NCBI GenBank assembly: GCA_949358305.1
Contig: OX442314.1
Location: 24,235,060-24,299,059, forward strand
Direction of reading: 5' to 3'
Source of the DNA: Strigamia acuminata
Taxonomy: Eukaryota > Arthropoda > Chilopoda > Geophilomorpha > Linotaeniidae
Length of the DNA: 64,000 nucleotides
Part shown: piece by piece, positions 55,001 through 64,000 of the stretch
Layout: each line of letters opens with the position of its first letter
How positions within the stretch are numbered: position 1 is the first letter of the stretch
Position numbers and translations under genes: made by a program
Notes under the pieces: generated by a model
What the model saw: only the letters and a program-made list of their open reading frames with translations
What the model was told of the DNA's origin: nothing
Databases searched by the model: none

Positions 55001-56866
55001 ACATAAACTGTCGCTCAAATCGTGACTGACGATTCGAAAATGATTTTTATGGAGGAGACAAAAATTTAATGACGGTTATAAACTGCTTGAGTTATTTCTG
55101 TTCCGCGATAAATTCGTCTCCTGATGCTTTATACTAAAAAAAAAAAAAAAAAAAAAGAATAATAATAATCTCTACATCTACTTGAAATAACCGAGTACGC
55201 CATAAATTTACATTTTTATGTTTTAATTAATTTGACCCAAATGAAAAACAAAAAACTCGTGCCACTTAACAGGTATAAGATTACATTATGTGCAAGATTC
55301 CAGTTCAATTGAAACCAAATGTCTGTTTATTTTCACTGAAAATAAGTGGCTGATGCTATTTCGCCTTAAAGGAGGCGGAAGTGACGAAAATTTCGTCATG
55401 ACTTAAGTCGTGCTTTAGAAGTCGCAAAAATATACTCCCCAATGTATTGCAATACATTTTGAAATGCATTAAGTTCCACGAGATGCATTTTGTAATACAT
55501 TTTTGCATGGTATTGCTTTGCAAATGATAATATATTTTCTAAAATATATTAAGTTTTGCGAGAATGCATTTTGTTATACATTTTTCCATAGTATTGGCAG
55601 GGCCGGATTTAGCTATTGCAGGGTCCCCGATGCTTATACGTAAATCCGGCCCTGGGTATTGGTTTGTAAAATGTATTATAAAATACATTGTCAAAATACG
55701 TTTTATAAAATGTGTTCTAAAATACATTGTCAAAATACGTTTTATAAAATGTGTTCTAAAATACATTTCCGCGAAAAGATGCATATTTTGGAATGCCTTG
55801 CACTACTTTTCAATATAAATTCAATGTATTCTTTTTTAACCACTTCGGTACCCATAACTCACCAATTAACCTCCTTATGCGGCAGCTACTTTTCAACAAC
55901 TGTAGTGGAAAATCCATAACTATAACTGAAAATAGCGCAACCAATCCAGTAGTGTTCACCTATTTACGTCACCCAAACGTCACTCAGCTGAAATGCTAGC
56001 GATGAGTATAACAGAAGCGCAGGTTGTTTCTTTTCTCGGGTTAGATCTGTGGTCATTTTGACAATTCTCCAAACTAACACCAATGCACAATCGGTGTCAA
56101 CTCAATGGGTTCATTCATTCATTCATTCAGCTCGTGAAAACCGAAGAAACAAAACTTCTTCTCCTTTACCAAATTAAACACACCTATTGACATAACCATA
56201 GACCGAAATAGCACAAAATATCGCAGAAAATGTATACTTGTTAACAAAAATAGGCCTAAAACGATTGTTTTAATTCAGGTTTGGTTCCAAAACCGACGAG
56301 CCAAATGGAGGAAAAAAGAAAACACGAAAAAAGGACCCGGCCGACCAGCACACAATGCACACCCACAAACCTGCTCCGGGGAGCCGATTCCACCCGAGGA
56401 GCTCAAGCGGAAGGAAAAGGATAGGAAGGAGAAGAAAATCCTCAAACAACTCGAGAAACAACAGAAAAAACTTGCGGCCAAAGGAATCAAAGTGGATTTA
56501 AGCACTCTGCGATCTGAATGGGAGAACTCGGCCCGATCCAGTGACGAAAACAAAAACGAGCATAAAAACTGTGGTGACATGGACTCGTACATCGATGTGG
56601 TTGGTGATGATTCCTCGTCAGACTCGAGCTGCGACTGCGCAATACAGCGCGATTCGGACTCGAGCGAGAAAAACTCGCGGCTAAATCCGTTCAGTATAGA
56701 AAATATTCTCGGTTCGGGAATGGTGAATAAAAGAACATGGCCGAACGAGAGATTTCAAGTGACTACGACTCAGCCGATCGGTTTCGTCGTCACATCGCAT
56801 CAGCTGAGCAGATCTCCGTCTGTGGACACGCTCAACAGCAGCGATGATGTTAGTAGTGAAACGTAG
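42591..56866 (+). CDS. UNC-4/Uncx-type homeobox repressor, paralogue B
   Basis: Exons are 42591-42825, 49867-50042 and 56279-56866, joining to 332 residues. The eh1-like motif FTIDSIL is at 42-48. The homeodomain (about 92-151, Gln at position 50) differs from paralogue A at three positions (Gly for Ala, Ala for Glu, Ile for Val). Intron 1 (phase 1) and intron 2 (between homeodomain residues 46 and 47) are placed exactly as in A. After the homeodomain come [20 protein letters not shown] and a Lys/Glu-rich helix. Then come an acidic/Ser-rich stretch, the eh1-like motif FSIENIL (about 275-281) and TQPIGFVV (about 301-308), a string also found in vertebrate UNCX. The end is SSDDVSSET. It is expected to be a nuclear Groucho-dependent repressor like A. 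A candidate polyadenylation signal lies at 57181. An alternative in-frame ATG at 42510 would add 27 residues. Confidence 0.95.
42983..43015. repeat. (GT)n microsatellite
   Basis: This is an uninterrupted run of about 16 GT units, a likely polymorphic marker. Confidence 0.95.
44471..44545. repeat. Stowaway-like terminal sequence, tandem half-units
   Basis: After TA, ACTCTCTCCGTCCCAAATTA resembles the CTCCCTCCGTCCCAAA end of Stowaway-type Tc1/mariner MITEs. A second related half-unit (CTGTCCCAAAATAAGGAATA, then TACATTTAT) follows directly at about 44515. No opposite end was found. Confidence 0.35.
47105..47290. repeat. 22-bp tandem repeat in intron 1 of gene B
   Basis: About eight imperfect copies of GCCCTTTTTAGCCGAAAAAG with C/A and deletion variants. 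There are no spacers of the kind that would suggest any array system. Confidence 0.88.
49190..49324 (-). CDS. Possible first exon of a membrane protein, unidentified
   Basis: On the minus strand an ATG opens 45 codons that are mostly hydrophobic ([20 protein letters not shown] and then [12 protein letters not shown]). They end at a strong donor, GCTTTT|GTAAGT, phase 0. Codons look ordinary rather than AT-driven. This would be a signal-anchor or membrane helix exon of a gene lying inside intron 1 of gene B on the opposite strand. I recognise no family and the call rests on frame, hydrophobicity and donor only. Confidence 0.25.
49867..50042 (+). CDS. UNC-4-type gene B, exon 2
   Basis: The acceptor is TTTTTAG. 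The exon encodes [21 protein letters not shown] and homeodomain residues to ESRVQ. The donor is CAG|GTAACT, phase 0. Confidence 0.95.
51014..51328. mobile_element. 315-bp hAT element, non-autonomous
   Basis: The ends CTAACGGCGGATCTA and (inverse of the right end) CAGGGGCGGATCTA form the inverted repeat. The flanks CTTGTCAA (51006-51013) and CTTGTCAT (51329-51336) form an 8-bp target duplication with one difference. GGGGGCCCC strings sit just inside both ends, and AATGACGT-like motifs repeat in the interior. There is no coding capacity. Confidence 0.85.
53293..53532. mobile_element. 240-bp MITE with 22-bp inverted repeats
   Basis: The left end GTTTGCGGCAGGTACTTTTC matches the inverse of the right end (GTTTGCAGCAGGTACTTTTC) except for one base. 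The inside carries further short inverted segments (CTTATAGTGTAAG, CTATACTTATAAG). I saw no clear target duplication, so the superfamily is open. Confidence 0.8.
54493..54585. repeat. Short inverted repeat element
   Basis: TATTCTAAGACGC near the left end pairs with GCGTCTTAGAAT near the right end, and an inner GATTGTAAGATGCAC resembles the same motif. This looks like a small MITE ending in GAATTCGGTA-type sequence. Confidence 0.45.
54602..54690 (+). repeat. tRNA-derived sequence (tRNA pseudogene or SINE head)
   Basis: GTCCCGA is followed by a good box A (TAGCTTAATTGG), then GTAAAGCACCCATCCGGCAAACAG, which looks like a D arm and anticodon arm with CCGGCAA in the loop. The box B region (GGGGTTTTGTTTC) is degraded and the 3' acceptor strand is missing. 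It is not a working tRNA. Confidence 0.45.
55439..55812. repeat. AATGCATT-rich repeat family, copy 3 (internally duplicated)
   Basis: Units containing GCATTTTGTAATACATTTTT, GGTATTG, AAAATGTATTATAAAATACA and CAAAATACGTTTTATAAAAT recur two to three times. The family matches 24857-24992 and 30642-30885. It is interrupted by the small hAT relic at 55598-55654. Confidence 0.65.
55598..55654. mobile_element. 57-bp hAT relic with 8-bp target duplication
   Basis: The ends are CAGGGCCGGATTTAG and, at the right, GTAAATCCGGCCCTG, an inverted repeat of about 14 bp. The flanks are AGTATTGG (55590-55597) and GGTATTGG (55655-55662), an 8-bp duplication with one difference, typical of hAT insertion. Only 27 bp lie between the terminal repeats. 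Confidence 0.82.
55870..55990. repeat. Diverged relative of the 53.3-kb MITE
   Basis: It starts ATGCGGCAGCTACTTTTC, close to the left end of the 53293 element. The inverse of its middle (GATTGGTTGCGCTATTTTCA) resembles GATTGGCTACGCTATTTTCA in that element. The copy is rearranged and the ends are unclear. Confidence 0.45.
56279..56866 (+). CDS. UNC-4-type gene B, exon 3
   Basis: The acceptor is AATTCAG. The exon starts [18 protein letters not shown] and continues to a TAG stop at 56864-56866. It carries the post-homeodomain UNC-4 extension, the second eh1-like motif and the TQPIGFVV string. Confidence 0.95.
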   Translation, partial: VWFQNRRAKWRKKENTKKGPGRPAHNAHPQTCSGEPIPPEELKRKEKDRKEKKILKQLEKQQKKLAAKGIKVDLSTLRSEWENSARSSDENKNEHKNCGDMDSYIDVVGDDSSSDSSCDCAIQRDSDSSEKNSRLNPFSIENILGSGMVNKRTWPNERFQVTTTQPIGFVVTSHQLSRSPSVDTLNSSDDVSSET

Positions 56867-59800
56867 CATTGAATACGTTGTTTTAATTGTACAGTGATTG
56901 ATAAAACTAGTAATTTTTTTATATATATATATATAATATCGACTAATTCAATTTTTTCAAATTTAAAATCGTTTTTTTTTTTTAAAATCGGGGGAAAATG
57001 TTGAGATTGTGTGCATTTTATATTTAATTTATTCAAAATACTTGCAATTATATTTATTATTTTCTTTTTTCATTTTAATACGAGTTGAATTAAATCGGAT
57101 GACGTGAGTTTTGCACAATCTCAACATTTTTTCTCTTTAATATGATGAAGAGAAATCGATTCTCGGTTTACTTAAATCGAAATAAAATTGATTACAATTT
57201 ATGTTACTGTTTATTTTATTCCCCCATCACCCAAAAAAAAAATAATTAAAATTTAAAAAAAAAATTTCTAAATATCGATACAAATCGTAAATTTTACTTG
57301 ATATAAAACATCGATTTTTATTCCCAATCGATTTTTTATACATCAAAAGAAAAAAAAAATCCATGAATAATTGATATGAGAAAAAATTCATGATTTTTAA
57401 TCTCAAAAATCGATTTTTATTTTTTATTTTTTATTTTTTTCTTGGCCCCCTTTCTCCGTTCCCACTTCTTCATAAATCACAACAAGCCCATTTAAAATCT
57501 TACGTAACAAAAAGCGCGCAAAAAATAAGTACGAAATCTGCTGTAGGGCTGCAGAATATATAAAATAAAGGGAACATAACATAATAGACATTTGCAAATA
57601 TTCGATGCAACTACTTTTATCGATGGCCATTGGCCATAAAAATAGAGATGACATTTTTGCGCCGCTAAACAACTCCCAGATGGACCCAGTTTGATTGTAT
57701 TCAGTCAGCGTCGACTGCGACATTGGCCATTGGCTCTGATTTGTGCTGCTGGTCCAACGGGAATACCACTCCCCCGCACCCCCTTTTTCTCCCACCATAC
57801 ACCAAATATCCCCTTGGCAATTCAACGCGCATGCGTCGATAGAAGAGTGGGGGAGGTGTAGTGATTTATAGAGTTTGCCTTGTCATATTGCGCAAACATT
57901 GTATGAAGGGGTCACCGAGAAAAATATACTGAATAATGGATCGGACCCGTGGGCACTGCCGCGACCATCCAAAGCGCTCGTCCGTTTATTTCCTCTCATT
58001 TATTAAAATAAAATATTCACTCCCGCTATCCATCATCACAACATTACAACCAAATATTATCGGAGAACCGGTCGGGCCCGCTGGTCAAAAAATTATGCCG
58101 GGCCCACCCAGTGAGGAATGACCGCAAAACATTTTGCACACCCTGTCTGGGGGGGCACAGTACCCCCCACCTCTTTAACTCAGCCCTGTATCACGAGGTG
58201 ATGCGGATAATCTCTTTTCAGTTGATTATCGCGCACGAGTAATTCTCATTGGTCGATATCGTAACAATGCTCGTGCGTGATTGGCTGTGCGAGTATAGTT
58301 GAGTGAAATAATTCCCTCGATGTACGTTATAGATAAATAGGAATTTTTTTCTGCTTTTAATTTGTTTCTTTTTCGAGTTTCCGTTCAAGCCGAACATTGA
58401 ATTCGGGCGATCGGCAACCGAGATATTTTCGTTTCTAATTTGCCGCACAGTTGCATGACGTGCGCGCCCCTAATTATTTCCACTTTTATCAAAAAGTAAT
58501 TGAAAAAGCACAAATGTGTGTTGCTGAGGCACGGCAAGAGTGTATGCGGGAGAGGAAAGAGTTTGTGGCCTGGCGATTTATCTCTTTTTCAATTATTTCT
58601 CCGTTCCTTTCTTTCGCCACTGTTCAGCCACGCATGTGAAACGAATCAAGATTCACATTAAAATTCTAATAAGATATTGCAATGAAAGAAAGAAAGAAAG
58701 AAGCAACCCCCCACTTCACATTGCAGGCTGCACCACACAACCCCTCCAAAAAAAAAAAAAAAAAAAAAAAGAAAAACAAAACAAACAAGCGCCTAATCTA
58801 AGCCTATTTCAATTAGGCCTAAATTAGTCGCATTGAAAAGCATTGCGCTTGCTTCCCCTTCGCTTCCCAGCACAGCACAGCACTAACTGTATGTCCAAGT
58901 GCAAGGATGTAATGAGACTTTTTGTCATTTGTTTGTGTCCCAATCGTTTCCAGGCCAAGCGAAACAATGAAGGCGACACGAGCAGAATGAGCAACATCTG
59001 CCCAAATTGTTATTTCCAGCGAATGAATAAAACCAATCGAGGCTCGTAATGACCATCGAAGTGATGCAAGCGCGCACCGCAACCGAGAGGCGTTTGCCAC
59101 CATTTGCGGGGTGCGCACAAAACAATACTCCCCCTCCAGTCCCTCGAGAGGCAAAACACTATAGGCGAGGGGGGCCCCCGTCTGTCGTTCTCAAAAAGGG
59201 GGTAAAGGTGCACGAGTGGTGCACACGTCAACCATTAGGAGCGTCGATTGGCCACGCGTTTCTTTTCTAATTATTTCCCCAGCACCCTCCAAGGCCCCGC
59301 CAATGTTGCATTTCGGGATTCGGGGCATTCGGGCCCGGGCTTAGCTCCCGTTTAGCATTCCGCGCTCGTGGCGCCCTTCTTCTTTAACATATTTCACTCA
59401 CATCATCTTGTTATGGATCATCAATGAAAAATGGCAGTGGCAACGCGCCGAGAACTAGGCTTATGGCTTGCCACGCAAGACGACTTCCATTCTAGCGCAC
59501 AAATCCACTTACTGCGGTTAAGGGAGGTGGATGTGCCATTCTCCTTCTCTCGACGCCCTCCCATACCCTTTAATCGTGGGTCGCCTAAGCCCTGCTCCCA
59601 TTGGCTCTGATTGGTATGGGGAGCGATGCCCGGAGCAGTGCGGGACTCTTGATTTGATCGCTTTGCTGCCGCGGCTGCGGAATTAAGTGCGGAACGTGCT
59701 CGCCTCAGCCTCTACTTCCCCTGCTCCCCTTTCCTGCGCTTCACATCACCTCCCTGCCCCTTCCCTACCCCTCGTCACCGAGCTCGGGCTGCAGCTCCAT

Positions 59801-60531
59801 TCGCCAGCTCATAAAAATGAAGCGATATCAATAAGGTTTTTTTGCTTTGCGCGCGCGCCCAACAAGAACAAACCCCGCTCGTCGAGCCATCTCGCGGGGA
59901 ACTAACCTGAACTCAACAGACTAATCGCTCCGTGGATTTCTCGCGCCATGGATTTCCAACTGCCCACTAAAGAATCTCGTTACAATGTTTAGAAATCTCC
60001 TCTCTCTTTATGGCCTAGTGAATTTAATGTGCGTCCTTAACCATTCACTTTGATTCGAGACACCGTTTCGCACAAACTCGCGTCTACTGCGTCTAAGCTC
60101 GTTTCCGATTTTCAATTTTAGTCGACGGTCGAGCCAAAACTAATGGTCAGATTAAAGACCTTTAGCCGCTTGTAAAGGTAAGCTGCAATCGGACCGTTAC
60201 TTCCAAGCTGTGTGTGGCCACAGTCACCACCAACAATAAGCCAATAATACTAACATAAGCAAATAGTAATATCTACTAGAAAAACTTTTGTAAAATAATT
60301 CTAAAAGGTCGGTAATAATAACAAAGCCAAAAGTCACTTGGCACAATGACATTAGTTTTCGCCAAAGTTCTTTAGATCTTGCGGTCATCGTCAGTATGGT
60401 GAGCTTTATTTAATCCCAAAATACACTTATACAAACAATGTTATGGACATCACGTCTTGTCGAAACTACTTAAAGAGTAATTGGAGCTTCTTCTCACTTC
60501 TCAGTCCAATAAATGAAGAGAAGGTCCATTA
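56867..60531. other. Downstream region of gene B
   Basis: The 3' untranslated region probably ends after the AATAAA at 57181. Beyond it, a GC-rich hAT-like relic (about 58135-58195, ending CTCAGCCCTG), a GAAA run (58684-58702), an A run (58748-58771) and balanced blocks at 57580-57850 and 58840-59900 are visible. No coding exon was recognised. Confidence 0.5.
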
Positions 60532-60919
60532 GGTGCGTTCAATCTGGTCAACTAAAAGTACCTTTTGTTTCTTTCCTTTTGGTCAGCGGATATTACGTTA
60601 AAAACATCGTCGCTTGCAAAAGCAAATTAAATCTAGTTTTAATTAAACCTTGAAATTTTAAACAGTTAAATAGTTACATCTAACTAAAAGTCACTTCTCC
60701 TTGTCGCTTATTACACAACAAAATACGCACATTGGTAACTTTGGTAAGTCGAAAAAGAAACGACTGCACATGCGCAATGCACAAGTCACTTGTACAAGGG
60801 AGATAGGGAGGTCAATTGTAACCTCATGTAGAAGTGACTTTTATAAATCATGATGAATTTTTCGACACTTCCGCCTTTAAAGAGAATAAGTGACTTGTCC
60901 TCCCAGAATTGAACGCACT
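60532..60919. mobile_element. 388-bp MITE, family Y copy 1
   Basis: GGTGCGTTCAATCTGG at the left pairs with CCAGAATTGAACGCAC at the right, flanked by TA-like dinucleotides. The interior contains AAGTCACTT-type strings, several copies of which face each other. A relative lies at about 63655-63973. There is no coding capacity. Confidence 0.65.
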
Positions 60920-63465
60920 ATCTATTGATTGCCCATGGAGGAGCTCTTTTTGCGTTCCAAACTCGATGGCAATCATAATTCTATTTAAAATTCACAGACA
61001 TTTATGGGTTTTACAGGCCCTAATCATAACGTACAAGGGTTTGAACAAGCAATGCAAGCAGTTTAGAGTGTAAAAATGGAAGATTAGCGAAACGGTTCTG
61101 GTTTCAATAAAGGTTCCACCAATGAAAACATGGCTTGGCTCGTCTAATTTGCCACGTCTTGGGCTCCCACTAAGCCACTTAGTGGGAATGTAGACGACGA
61201 CGTGCAATTGACAGAATACCTCATTTTGGCTCTCGGTGCTTGCACATTTGATTCGGTTAACATCACGTGACCCCGTGCTCCGATTGGCGGATGCACGGCG
61301 GATATAATAACAGAAAGCGAAGCACTTGTCAACAACAGGCAAGATTCAATATGGGCAGATGCAAATTGAAGCAACTCCCGCAAGATGAACGAAATGCACG
61401 AGCAATGTTTTCGCTTTTAATCTTTTGCTTTCACATTCATTTTTGAATCAATCTGTTTAGGAGGATGAAATCTGCATGTGAATGGTGCTGTCAACATCGG
61501 TCTTTCGGTCGATGTTTGGCAAATGGCCGTTCGTGTGATCTGTGTCAAGAGGTTTTCCTCCCTCGACACAACATTGCTTTCTCTCTTTCTGTCGGTCGGG
61601 GGCGCAGCTGTCAACGCCCAACCACGTCATTTGGCACGAGTCTGCTGGGAGCTGCACGTGCATTTGTCGTGGCCGAACTGTACCAAACGACTCGACGTTA
61701 GGGGAAATGTAGGAAAACGAACGAGGTCTCACTCCACTTCCAAATGAGAGTAGCAAAACGACATCCATTCGCTGCAAACAAAAATCAATCCGCATCATCA
61801 TCGTACACTCGGCGCCCCCATTTTTATCCACTCTCGCGCCAAACACCGAATAAAAAAACACCATCCAACACACGTCACTTTACATCCCCATTCTTAGGGT
61901 GGTAAAATCCAACTCTCTACCTCCTCGCGATCACCCCTAGTCGTCGTTGTTGCATGTCGCAAGTCAAGATATATATCGGCAAGTCAAAACAATCGAACAA
62001 ATTTGTTCTCGCAAAAAGTAATTAAAATTAGGGTTTAATAAAAAATACATCATGGAAATAAAAAATCATCACATTTTAACACACTGAATAAAGTAAATGT
62101 TGTGTCTATCAATACATTAACATATGCAGAAATAAAATTCTAGAGTTGAAAAGTAATTGAGTTTTTTATGATATTCTTGTCACGAATGTTGTCATTCTTA
62201 ATCCCATTTTATCAATCATTCATTTACATAAAAACAGTACTGTGAACTATAAAACTAACCCAACTTGTTATATGTATATACAAATGACCCCCAGCCATCA
62301 GCACTTCAATAAGCCATATTTCCCTCTCACCACACCCCCTTTGTGTGTCGATTTTCATATTTCCAAGCCGCAAACACTAAACCAGGGGTGGCGGCAGAAG
62401 GGGCCTAATCCAATTTGCTATTTGAGTAGTTGTCAATTACATCATGAACTAAATTGCCACCATATTGATGGAGTTTATGAAAAAGATTGCTGCATTAAGA
62501 GGGTTCGTCGAACACGGACTAACGAGATTTTTTCACTAATCCAATATGGACGCCGGATAAACAAAGTGGCTAGGGGGTATACGATATTGGCTAATGAATA
62601 TGTGGTTGCAATGATTCCCTTCTCCCCCGCTCGTTTTCCTCCTCATGCGCTATATGCCATAGCCAACTGATTGACGGATTTACGAGATCGAGCGAGGCTT
62701 AACTTATCCATAAATCGTGGCGCTATTATCGTTATGCATGAAAAGTGAGCATAAAAACCAGGCAAGAAAGTAATCGAGAATTTTTTTTTTCGTTTCTGGT
62801 CTATGTATACTCTCTCCCACCCTCCTTTCCCTTCCTTCTCCTGACAATCCCACAATTCGTTGAGTGGAAAACCACTCCATTACGCTGGTTTAAACACACG
62901 GATAGAATTTCGTTCGTTTGGCCATTAGCGGTCGAGTGTCGGTCTCGTGTTTTCTCAACGAACTAGCAGACGGTGGACGCATGCTCGCTGCACGTGCCGT
63001 ACTTCCCTGGTGGCGAAAGGAACGAGTAACTGGAAACCGAGCGCCTCTCGTGGGAGATCGCATTAGATCGATAAGACGTTATTCGCTCGCTCACCACCCA
63101 ATTTCAGCTTGGCCCTCACTTTTTTTTCACTTTCCATCTATCAAAAAATGGGGTGTGTTTTTATTTACATGACTTGTTATGTAAAATGGGATTACAAGCT
63201 GCCGTCTTTTTTTTACTGCGCGTTTCTAGATTCAAAGAAAGATTGATTTTCTCCTCATTAATAACCGCGTGTGTGTACTGTGTATCGTATAAATGAAATG
63301 GAATAGGTCTCCTTTGTGTCGTTGTGGTATTATTGGTTAATATTTTGCATTATTTATCTCTTTGGGTGAATTCTAGCATATTTAATATTAATATCAGCTA
63401 TACCCAAGGATTGAATTTCATTGGTTCTGCGTGTTAAGGTACCACGAGTGGTAGGTATCGATTCC
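60920..63465. other. Intergenic DNA, no gene recognised
   Basis: This is mixed composition sequence without a recognisable exon. A hAT-like string CAGGGGTGGCGGCAG (about 62383) has no partner. Balanced blocks at 61140-61700 and 62880-63110 are possible regulatory DNA, without specific support. Confidence 0.45.
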
Positions 63466-63471
63466 CTTGTA

Positions 63472-63613
63472 TAGTCGAACCTCGTTTTAACGAATTTTTT
63501 GTTATACTTGGTTGGCTGGTTGGCCATAGAACAACATGTTAAAAAAATTTGATATAACGAACTTTTGTTATAACGAACCGACTTCTCGGGTCCCTTGCGA
63601 TTCACTGTAACAA
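63472..63613. mobile_element. pogo/Tigger-like MITE
   Basis: TAGTCGAACCTCGTTTTAAC is the typical left end of pogo-type elements. GTTATAACGAACCGAC and a terminal GATTCACTGTA mark the right end, with ATAACGAAC strings repeated inside. It is short and has no coding capacity. Confidence 0.6.
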
Positions 63614-63654
63614 ATAACAATTGGCGTACTATGTTCACTGCTCCATTTCTTCCT

Positions 63655-63973
63655 TTTTCATAAGTCACTTGTGGATGAACGCCCTATTGTGACAACCAAA
63701 ATGCGCAGTGGTAACTCTGGATGAACGACAATCTAACTGCGCAAGCGCAATGCATAAGTTGCTTCTATAAAGAAGATAAAGAGGTCAATTCATGCCGAAT
63801 GTACAAACGACATTTTTGTCACTTTTCAGATATATTGGCGTAATATTGACCCAATGTTGTCTACAATATTGGCCCAACACCAAAGTGATAATAGACTATT
63901 GGTTTCAAATATTGGCCCAATTTTGAGAGCCAATATCAGAATACAGAATACAGAATACAGAATTGAACGAACC
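63655..63973. mobile_element. MITE family Y, copy 2 (diverged)
   Basis: CAAAATGCGCAGTGGTAACT, GCGCAATGCATAAGT and GAAGATAAAGAGGTCAATT match, in order, strings in the element at 60532-60919, and the right end CAGAATTGAACGAACC resembles its terminus. A stretch with four AATATTGGCCCAA-like copies (about 63831-63935) is inserted before the right end. Confidence 0.55.
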
Positions 63974-64000
63974 AACGGACAACTTTTGTAAAAATTTAAA

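Larger units (their letters stand above)
50043..56278 (+). other. Intron 2 of gene B (6.2 kb)
   Basis: Mobile element copies fill much of it: a hAT element at 51014-51328, a MITE at 53293-53532, a tRNA-like patch at 54602-54690, the AATGCATT family at 55439-55812 with a nested 57-bp hAT relic, and a relative of the 53.3-kb MITE near 55870-55990. The block 51790-52330 has balanced composition with several ATTA sites and could be regulatory. Confidence 0.75.

Overview
The window is animal nuclear DNA, most likely from an invertebrate bilaterian. Genes are split by GT-AG introns with conserved phases, intergenic DNA is AT-rich and full of homopolymer runs, and there is a BEL/Pao LTR retrotransposon plus many hAT, Tc1/mariner and pogo-type relics. 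A very short TTAGG-type repeat would fit an arthropod, but I cannot name the species from the sequence alone.

Layout. 1-9.1 kb: no host gene. It holds a SINE-like patch (about 3.04 kb), an element whose inverted arms flank broken cytoplasmic dynein heavy-chain sequence (4.98-5.74 kb), a Tc1-like element with 337-bp inverted repeats (5.85-7.10 kb), a 228-bp foldback MITE, a pogo-like MITE and a hAT end. 9145-15012: a complete, apparently recent BEL/Pao element with matching 363-bp LTRs, a 5-bp target duplication and an unbroken 1625-codon gag-pol frame. 18.19-20.02 kb, minus strand: a four-exon G protein alpha subunit of the G12/13 class. 20.61-28.93 kb, plus strand: the first UNC-4/Uncx-type homeobox gene, head-to-head with the G alpha gene. 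42.59-56.87 kb, plus strand: a second UNC-4-type gene with the same exon structure, so the two form a tandem paralogous pair. 57-64 kb: no recognised gene, several MITEs and simple repeats.

How the genes relate. The two homeobox genes encode paired-type Q50 homeodomains that differ at only three of 60 positions, share the same two intron positions, and carry Groucho-binding eh1-like motifs at both ends. Both therefore look like intact sequence-specific repressors of the Uncx/Unc-4 family, which acts in neuronal and segmental patterning. The large introns (6-7 kb) and the 13.7 kb between the genes contain gene-free stretches with clustered TAATTA-type sites, as expected for developmental enhancers. 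The G12/13 alpha gene is a separate signalling gene (Rho pathway) whose start lies about 590 bp from the first homeobox gene.

Limits: exon boundaries come from reading splice consensus and protein homology by eye. UTRs, promoters and enhancer calls are inferred. Repeat-family names rest on terminal sequences and target duplications only.
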